Part shown: in pieces, positions 14,749-19,454 of the stretch
Layout: each line of letters starts with the position of its first letter
Numbering within the stretch: position 1 is the stretch's first letter
DNA from: an uncultured bacterium
Lineage (GTDB): Bacteria > Bacteroidota > Bacteroidia > Bacteroidales > Bacteroidaceae
NCBI GenBank assembly: GCA_905215575.1
Contig: CAJMQV010000022.1
Span: forward strand, 1 to 19,454
Length of the DNA: 19,454 nucleotides
Direction: 5' to 3'
Made by a program: the position numbers and the translations under genes
The notes under the pieces: model-generated
The model's input: only the letters and a program-made list of their open reading frames with translations
What the model was told of the DNA's origin: nothing
The model's database searches: none

Positions 14749-15924
14749 ATGGCTGAATCGAATTTTGTTGACTACGTAAAAATATATTGCCGTTCCGGAA
14801 AGGGCGGAAGAGGCTCCATGCATATGCATCGGGCTAAATATGTCCCCAATGGCGGCCCGGACGGAGGCGACGGAGGACGGGGCGGCCATGTCTATTTACG
14901 TGGTAACAGAAACTATTGGACTTTATTGCATCTTCGTTATGACCGTCATGTCTTTGCCGGACATGGAGGCAACGGCTCCAAGTGCCGCTCTACCGGTAAG
15001 GATGGCGAAGACAAGTATATTGAGGTACCTTGCGGAACAGTTGTTTATAACGCGGATACCGGCGAATATATTTGTGACGTAACCGAGCATGGTCAGGAAG
15101 TGATGCTTCTGAAAGGAGGCCGCGGTGGTTTGGGTAACTGGAACTTCCGTACGGCAACCAATCAGGCACCACGCTATGCGCAGCCCGGCGAGCCGATGCG
15201 CGAAATGATGGTGATTTTGGAGCTGAAGTTGTTGGCCGATGTCGGACTTGTAGGTTTTCCAAATGCCGGAAAGTCTACTTTGTTGAGTGCCGTTTCTTCT
15301 GCCCGTCCAAAGATTGCAAACTATCCGTTTACCACTCTGGAGCCGAGCTTGGGTATTGTTTCCTATCGTGACAATCAGTCGTTCGTGATGGCCGATATTC
15401 CGGGTATCATCGAAGGAGCCAGCGAGGGTAAGGGACTGGGATTACGTTTCCTGCGTCATATCGAGCGCAACTCCCTGTTGCTTTTCATGGTTCCGGGCGA
15501 TACGGATGACATCAAGAAAGAATATGAGATTCTGCTCAACGAGGTTTCTACTTTCAATCCGGAGTTGATGGACAAGCAACGCGTGCTAGCCATTACAAAA
15601 AGCGACCTGTTGGATGAAGAATTGATGGAAATGCTTTCGGAGAATCTTCCGGATGTGCCCCATGTCTTTATCTCGTCGGTTACCGGTATGGGTATTGCCA
15701 AACTGAAGGATTTGCTCTGGAAAGAGCTGAACAGCGAGAGCAACAAGTTGCAGGCCATTACCGATCAGCAGAATATTGTGCATAAGAACAAAGACATCAA
15801 TATCCTGCGTAATGAGCTGAAAGCAATGGGTGAGGATGAAGATTTTGAGTTTATCGATGACGCTGAAATAGAGGATCTCGATGACTTTGAGTACGAAGAA
15901 GAAGATTGGGATGAGCAGAAGTGA
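14749..15924 (+). CDS. obgE: GTPase Obg
   Basis: This 391-aa essential-type GTPase acts in late large-subunit ribosome assembly and in stress signalling that responds to ppGpp. The glycine-rich Obg domain spans ~1-158, with GGPDGGDGGRGGHVYLRG (35-52) and LLKGGRGGLGN (120-130). The G domain follows with G1 GFPNAGKST (169-177), a switch region around NYPFTTLEPS (191-200), G3 DIPGI (216-220) and G4 TKSD (283-286). The C-terminus is a strongly acidic tail (~362-389) in place of a folded OCT domain. The start MAESNFVDYVKIYCRSGKGG is canonical. Its 3' end is directly followed by pgeF, with a 7-nt gap to the preferred pgeF start. Confidence 0.97.
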   Translation: MAESNFVDYVKIYCRSGKGGRGSMHMHRAKYVPNGGPDGGDGGRGGHVYLRGNRNYWTLLHLRYDRHVFAGHGGNGSKCRSTGKDGEDKYIEVPCGTVVYNADTGEYICDVTEHGQEVMLLKGGRGGLGNWNFRTATNQAPRYAQPGEPMREMMVILELKLLADVGLVGFPNAGKSTLLSAVSSARPKIANYPFTTLEPSLGIVSYRDNQSFVMADIPGIIEGASEGKGLGLRFLRHIERNSLLLFMVPGDTDDIKKEYEILLNEVSTFNPELMDKQRVLAITKSDLLDEELMEMLSENLPDVPHVFISSVTGMGIAKLKDLLWKELNSESNKLQAITDQQNIVHKNKDINILRNELKAMGEDEDFEFIDDAEIEDLDDFEYEEEDWDEQK

Positions 15925-15931
15925 TAAAGGA

Positions 15932-16744
15932 ATGGTGACAAATACTCCCGATCTGTTGCATTATGATTTGGGAGAAGAAGTGGTAGCTTTCAGTTCCCGA
16001 AGAGGCGGAGGAGTAAGTGAAGGCAACTATGCATCGTTCAACATCAATGGTTATTGCGGAGATAATACTCTGCATATCGCCGCCAATCGGAAACTGCTCT
16101 GCGATTATCTTCAGATAGAGTCGTCATCACTTGTTATGCCTCACCAGACACACAGCACCCGTGTGAAACTGATTGACGAGGCTATCATGAACCTTTCGCC
16201 ATTGCAGCGTACCGCCACTTTGGAAGGGGTTGACGCTTTAATCACTGCCGAGCGTGGCATTTGTATCGGAGTGTCTACCGCTGATTGTATTCCGGTGCTT
16301 CTTTTTGACCCGGTGCATCAGGTTATTGCTGCCGTGCATGCGGGTTGGCGAGGTACTGTTGGGCGCATCGTTGTAGAAACCCTTTCAGAGATGTTTCGTA
16401 CCTTCCAGACTTCAGCATCAGATCTGCGGGTTGCTATCGGTCCCGGCATATCCGGTGAGGCTTTTGAAGTGGGTAATGAGGTTTATGAAACCTTTGTTTC
16501 GGCAGGTTTTCCGATGGATCGTCTGGCGGTGAAGAAGACCTCAATTCGAAACACTGCGGAACAGAGCTGGTATATCGATTTGTGGGAAGCGAATCGCATG
16601 CAGTTGGAATCACGTGGCGTACTGCCCGAAAATATTCAAATGGCCGGTATTTGCACTTATCAGAACCCCGATGAGTTTTTCTCTGCAAGACGTTTGGGAA
16701 TCAATTCCGGCCGTATATTCAATGGAATCATGCTGAAAAAATAA
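15932..16744 (+). CDS. pgeF: Purine nucleoside phosphorylase, YfiH/YlmD (laccase-domain) family
   Basis: This 270-aa protein belongs to the polyphenol-oxidase/laccase-domain family (YfiH, YlmD, human FAMIN). Members act as zinc-dependent purine nucleoside phosphorylases with adenosine and inosine activity, and a peptidoglycan-editing role was described for the E. coli protein. Metal-site motifs are MPHQTH (69-74, H71), STADC (115-119, C119) and AAVHAGWRGT (133-142, H136). The ATG at 15932 gives a normal family N-terminus. Starts at 15881 and 15911 would overlap obgE and add residues that read as the shadow of its acidic tail. It is the last gene of the hpt-adk-obgE-pgeF run, ahead of the terminator at 16778-16806. 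Its context with hpt and adk supports a purine salvage role. Confidence 0.9.
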   Translation: MVTNTPDLLHYDLGEEVVAFSSRRGGGVSEGNYASFNINGYCGDNTLHIAANRKLLCDYLQIESSSLVMPHQTHSTRVKLIDEAIMNLSPLQRTATLEGVDALITAERGICIGVSTADCIPVLLFDPVHQVIAAVHAGWRGTVGRIVVETLSEMFRTFQTSASDLRVAIGPGISGEAFEVGNEVYETFVSAGFPMDRLAVKKTSIRNTAEQSWYIDLWEANRMQLESRGVLPENIQMAGICTYQNPDEFFSARRLGINSGRIFNGIMLKK

Positions 16745-16777
16745 TTATTTGATTCCTTGATAAATGAAGAAGCAATA

Positions 16778-16806
16778 AAATCTCCTCCTGTCGGGGAGAT
16801 TTTTTT
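16778..16806 (+). terminator. Terminator of the hpt-adk-obgE-pgeF operon
   Basis: An 8-bp stem pairs AAATCTCC (16778-16785) with GGAGATTT (16795-16802) around a 9-nt loop, followed by a T tract to 16806. It begins 33 nt after the pgeF stop. Confidence 0.85.
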
Positions 16807-16816
16807 GTATATAACA

Positions 16817-16864
16817 ATCCTCCCGGTTCTGTATGCTTTATCTACATAATAGAACCGGGAGGAT
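16817..16864 (-). terminator. 14-bp inverted repeat between convergent genes
   Basis: The perfect 14-bp arms are ATCCTCCCGGTTCT (16817-16830) and its complement (16851-16864), with a 20-nt loop. It lies 10 nt beyond the pgeF terminator and 29 nt past the stop of the 70-codon ORF, read on the minus strand. Neither side has a proper U tract, so it is probably a weak terminator or an mRNA 3'-end structure for the minus-strand genes. Confidence 0.5.
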
Positions 16865-16893
16865 GTCTTATAGAATGGTTATTAACCTGTCGG

Positions 16894-17106
16894 TTACTTT
16901 CCTTTGTGTCGGTTGGCGCGACGGCGTCGGATTTCCGCTTTCATTTTTGCTGCTCCCGATCCGTGGGCACCTGTGATATATCCTTTTTTCTTGGCCTTGG
17001 TCTTTACCTTGTCCTCTTGAGGAGCCTTTTTCTTACCGCTTCCTCCTTTGAAGACAATGCCTCCGGTAATTACCTGGTCAATGTCATCTCCTCCAAACTT
17101 CGCCAT
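16894..17106 (-). CDS. Small basic hypothetical protein (70 aa)
   Basis: I do not recognise this 70-aa ORF. It starts MAKFGGDDIDQVITGGIVFK, has a flexible Gly/Lys-rich middle (residues ~21-40), and ends in a strongly basic tail (KMKAEIRRRRANRHKGK, 54-70). The net charge is high and positive, with no signal peptide or membrane segment, so a cytoplasmic, possibly RNA- or ribosome-associated protein would fit; this is inference. It begins 14 nt after the stop of the AICAR transformylase gene on the same strand, and it is tandem and likely co-transcribed. Codon choice mixes endings as in the neighbours, which supports a real gene. The alternative is a chance ORF in the 3' end of that transcript. 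Confidence 0.55.
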   Translation of the reverse strand: MAKFGGDDIDQVITGGIVFKGGSGKKKAPQEDKVKTKAKKKGYITGAHGSGAAKMKAEIRRRRANRHKGK

Positions 17107-17120
17107 AAAAGACAGCCAGA

Positions 17121-18313
17121 TTAATGGTGGAACAGACGTACGCCGGTAAATGCCATGGCGATACCGTATTTGTCACAAGTCTCGATAACATGGTCATCAC
17201 GTACGCTACCTCCGGCCTGCGCTACATAGCAAACACCGCTCTTATGAGCACGCTCGATGTTGTCGCCGAATGGGAAGAAAGCGTCTGAGCCTAAAGCCAC
17301 GTTTGTGTTTTGAGCGATCCATGCCGCCTTCTCTTCGCGTGTGAGTGGTTCCGGTTTTTCAGTAAAGAATTTCTGCCATTCTCCATCTGCCAATACGTCC
17401 ATGTAATCATCGCTGATGTAGATATCGATGGTGTTGTCGCGATCGGCACGGCGAATCTTCTCTACAAACGGCAGGTTCATCACTTTCGGGTGCTGGCGCA
17501 ACCACCAGATATCAGCCTTGTTTCCGGCCAGACGGGTACAGTGGATACGGCTCTGTTGTCCGGCACCGATACCGATAGCCTGTCCGTCTTTCACGTAACA
17601 AACAGAGTTACTCTGGGTGTATTTCAAAGTGATCAGGGCAATGATCAGATCACGCTTTGCTTCTTCCGGGAAATTCTTGTTTATGGTTGGGATGTTTTCA
17701 AAGAGGCTCGGATCGTTCAGCTTCACTTCGTTACGTCCCTGTTCGAAGGTAATTCCGAATACCTGCTTGGTTTCAATTGGAGCCGGAGTGTAGTTCGGAT
17801 CGATCTTGATGACGTTGTAAGTTCCGTTTCTCTTGGCGCGCAGGATTTCCATAGCCTCTTCGGTGAAGTCGGGAGCGATAACGCCGTCAGACACTTCTCT
17901 TTTGATCAGGGTGGCAGTAGCGGCGTCGCAGGTGTCGCTCAAGGCGATGAAGTCGCCGTAGCTTGACATACGGTCGGCACCGCGTGCTCGGGCATAAGCA
18001 CAGGCAATAGGAGAGAGCGGAAAGAGAGCGGAATCTTCACATCGTCTACAAAGTAGATTTTCTTGAGCGTGTCGCTCAGCGGAAGGCCTAAAGCTGCTCC
18101 GGCAGGAGATACATGCTTGAAAGAGGCTGCTGCGGGCATGCCGGTAGCTTCTTTCAGTTCCTTAACCAGCTGCCAGCTGTTCAGTGCATCCAGGAAGTTG
18201 ATATATCCCGGGCGACCGTTCAGGACTTCGATAGGTAACTCACCTTCTGTCATATAAATGCGTGAAGGTTTCTGATTCGGATTGCATCCGTACTTCAATG
18301 CCAATTCTTTCAT
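17121..18313 (-). pseudogene. Stand-alone AICAR transformylase, frameshifted by an 11-bp duplication
   Basis: The intact protein would be a single-domain phosphoribosylaminoimidazolecarboxamide formyltransferase. It uses 10-formyl-THF to formylate AICAR to FAICAR, the ninth step of IMP synthesis, and matches the C-terminal half of PurH. In this window the frame is split. Codons 1-97 (starting at 18313) encode MKELALKYGC... and the catalytic pair KH in FKHVSPAGAA (K66, H67), then run out of frame to a stop at 17939-17941. The rest, including GSDAFFPFGDNIERAHKSG and the terminal TGVRLFHH, is in another frame. A perfect 11-bp tandem duplication at 18012-18033 is the cause. Removing one copy gives 393 aa with a continuous junction (VKIPLSPIACAYARARGADR), close to the ~390 aa I expect for this family. 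An ATG at 17969 begins the second fragment but would omit the catalytic pair. A bifunctional PurH may exist elsewhere in the genome. Confidence 0.85.
18012..18033 (-). repeat. Perfect 11-bp tandem duplication
   Basis: The unit AGAGAGCGGAA (plus strand) occurs at 18012-18022 and again at 18023-18033 with no mismatch. On the coding strand it reads TTCCGCTCTCT twice. The extra 11 nt shifts the AICAR transformylase frame by two bases. Slippage or recombination between the copies could remove one and restore the gene. Confidence 0.95.
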
Positions 18314-18353
18314 ATGATAAATATTTAGATTGTTTTATCTGAAAACGATAGGG

Positions 18354-18385
18354 CAAAGATACGATAAAATGCAGAGAAGATGAAA
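18354..18385 (-). promoter_or_regulatory. Promoter of the AICAR transformylase gene
   Basis: On the minus strand TTTC (18385-18382), 20 nt, then TATCTTTG (18361-18354) matches the Bacteroidetes -33/-7 pattern with one mismatch in the -33 element. The -7 box ends 40 nt before the ATG at 18313. An intact promoter suggests the gene was functional recently. Confidence 0.7.
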
Positions 18386-18414
18386 TGGAGAAACAAAGAA
18401 ATGTCTATATTCAT

Positions 18415-18453
18415 GAATAAAACCGACATACATGAGAGTCATGCATGCCGGTT
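18415..18453 (-). terminator. Terminator of the right-edge beta-helix gene
   Basis: On the minus strand a 15-bp stem, with two G-U pairs, joins 18453-18439 and 18435-18421 around the loop CTC. The stem is followed by TTTTATT. It lies ~31 nt past the stop of the gene at the right edge and separates it from the AICAR transformylase promoter. Confidence 0.8.
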
Positions 18454-18484
18454 ATGCTTATTTTATGGAATAACGGGGGACATT

Positions 18485-19454
18485 TTATTTAGTCCATCCT
18501 GCGGTCCACAGGTCAGAAGCGTCCAAAGCGCCCTTACCGTCGAAAGTACCTACATACTTGTTAGTGAAAGTGAAGGTCTGGCCGGTCTGGTTACCGCTGC
18601 TCAGGAACATATCGTTGGTGTAAGGATTGTTTTCGTCACCCTCAACCTGTTTTACCAATACGCTGGCAGAAGTGATACCGATGTTCTTAAGGCTTGAAGG
18701 ATTGTTCATCAGATATTTTCCGGTTTCGCTGGTTTCAACCCACAGGTCGTTAGTCTTGCCTGTGATAGCTGCATTTTCGATTACGGCGTGCGTGCCTGCT
18801 CTCAGTTTCACACCGGCAGCCTTGGCACCGGTGTCCTTGTTACCGATCAGAGTCAGATTCTTCAATACTGGCTGAGAGAACGGAGAGGCAATCATGTTGT
18901 CGCCGTTGTTGTCAGCTTCGATCAGGCAGTCGCAGTCTGCACCTTCAGCCTGGTAAGCAATCCAGTTGGTACCCTGGCCTCTCCAGCCTTCTGTCCAGTC
19001 GAAAGAGTCGTCACCGCAGTTTTCTACGATAGCGTGGTCTACGTTTACTGTACCGCCGAAGAATTCGATACCGTCGTCGTTACCGTCGCAAATCTGGATA
19101 TATGAAGCTTCTGTACCGCTACCTACACCATAGAATGTGATACCGTTTGATTCAGTGTCAGAAGACAAAGACTGTCCGGTGTATTCCATGCGGATGTACT
19201 TCAGTTTTCCGGAGTTGTCCTGATCTTCGGTTCCTCCATAAACGGCGTTACCGATCTCAGACTTTCCCTGTCCGCCTTCTACATTGATAGAAGCCTTACC
19301 GCAGATGTGCAAACCGCCCCAGGAACCGGCCTGAGCTCTTTCGGCAGTCATGACAATCGGCTGCTCGGCTGTACCTACTGCGTAAATCTGAGCGCCCTGC
19401 TCGATGAGGATATAGGAAATGTTATCTGTATAGGCTGAAATGATCTTAACACCC
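18485..19454 (-). CDS. Secreted beta-helix-like protein, 5' end outside window
   Basis: The reading frame is open to the right edge, so the start and any signal peptide are missing. The visible 322 residues begin with GVKIISAYTDNISYILIEQG and contain AGSWGGLHICGKA, KYIRMEYTGQ, DDGIEFFGGTVNV, DDSFDWTEGWRGQG and DCDCLIEADNNGDN. They match a family that recurs in Bacteroides genomes as large secreted or surface proteins, sometimes labelled multidrug transporter without good reason. Regular Gly/Asn/Asp turns and short beta-strands (EQGAQIYAVGT, LTLIGN, HAVIENAAITG) suggest a right-handed parallel beta-helix. No catalytic triad or polysaccharide lyase signature is evident to me. The protein ends normally at DLWTAGWTK. 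A terminator lies just downstream. What it binds is unknown. Confidence 0.8.
   Translation of the reverse strand, partial: GVKIISAYTDNISYILIEQGAQIYAVGTAEQPIVMTAERAQAGSWGGLHICGKASINVEGGQGKSEIGNAVYGGTEDQDNSGKLKYIRMEYTGQSLSSDTESNGITFYGVGSGTEASYIQICDGNDDGIEFFGGTVNVDHAIVENCGDDSFDWTEGWRGQGTNWIAYQAEGADCDCLIEADNNGDNMIASPFSQPVLKNLTLIGNKDTGAKAAGVKLRAGTHAVIENAAITGKTNDLWVETSETGKYLMNNPSSLKNIGITSASVLVKQVEGDENNPYTNDMFLSSGNQTGQTFTFTNKYVGTFDGKGALDASDLWTAGWTK

Noticed and set aside
17310..17966. 218-codon open frame on the plus strand
   Set aside because: It is antisense to the AICAR transformylase second fragment, which has clear PurH motifs.
17121..18313. Two separate adjacent genes rather than one broken gene
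   Set aside because: The fragments together match one AICAR transformylase domain, the catalytic Lys-His is in the first part only, and a perfect 11-bp duplication explains the split.
18485..19454. Multidrug transporter
   Set aside because: Homologues sometimes carry this label, but the visible sequence has no transmembrane helices and looks like a beta-helix.

Overview
The window looks like a chromosomal segment of a gut Bacteroidales species, in the Bacteroides/Phocaeicola range. Four things point that way. Seven genes have the Bacteroidetes -7 promoter box TAnnTTTG upstream and no clear Shine-Dalgarno sequences. Lipoproteins and TonB-dependent receptor genes are abundant. Families typical of this order occur (DUF5689, DUF6359, DUF4831, a stand-alone AICAR transformylase). 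The short intergenic regions are AT-rich. I see no phage, insertion sequence, tRNA, rRNA or CRISPR array.

Layout. Positions 1-305 hold no confident gene, only a degenerate ~22-nt repeat and a terminator. rpmE (L31, zinc-free type) follows on the minus strand. Positions 683-6990 (minus) look like one envelope operon: TonB-dependent receptor, DUF5689 lipoprotein, a 641-aa lipoprotein with a duplicated OB-fold/choice-of-anchor-J pair, and a lipoprotein DNA/RNA nuclease. A secreted endonuclease/exonuclease/phosphatase-fold enzyme is divergent from it (7265-8308, plus). Together these suggest extracellular nucleic acid capture or phosphate/nucleoside scavenging; this is inference. Next come class II fructose-bisphosphate aldolase (8398-9396), a second set of ~22-nt repeats, and a coiled-coil outer-membrane beta-barrel protein (9641-10738).

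A strong bidirectional terminator separates these from a minus-strand pair: the bifunctional NAD(P)H-hydrate repair enzyme and a DUF4831 secreted protein. Divergent from that pair is a plus-strand run of hpt, adk, obgE and pgeF, which are purine salvage and nucleotide genes plus a ribosome-assembly GTPase. Converging on it from the minus strand are a stand-alone AICAR transformylase gene and a 70-codon basic ORF. The window ends inside a secreted beta-helix-like protein truncated by the right edge.

The clearest anomaly is in the AICAR transformylase gene. It is broken by a perfect 11-bp tandem duplication at 18012-18033, and removing one copy restores a 393-aa reading frame. The other points of interest are the nuclease/TonB locus, the repeat family shared by two intergenic regions 9.3 kb apart, the small basic ORF next to the broken gene, and the compact divergent nnr/hpt control region with a possibly leaderless nnr transcript.
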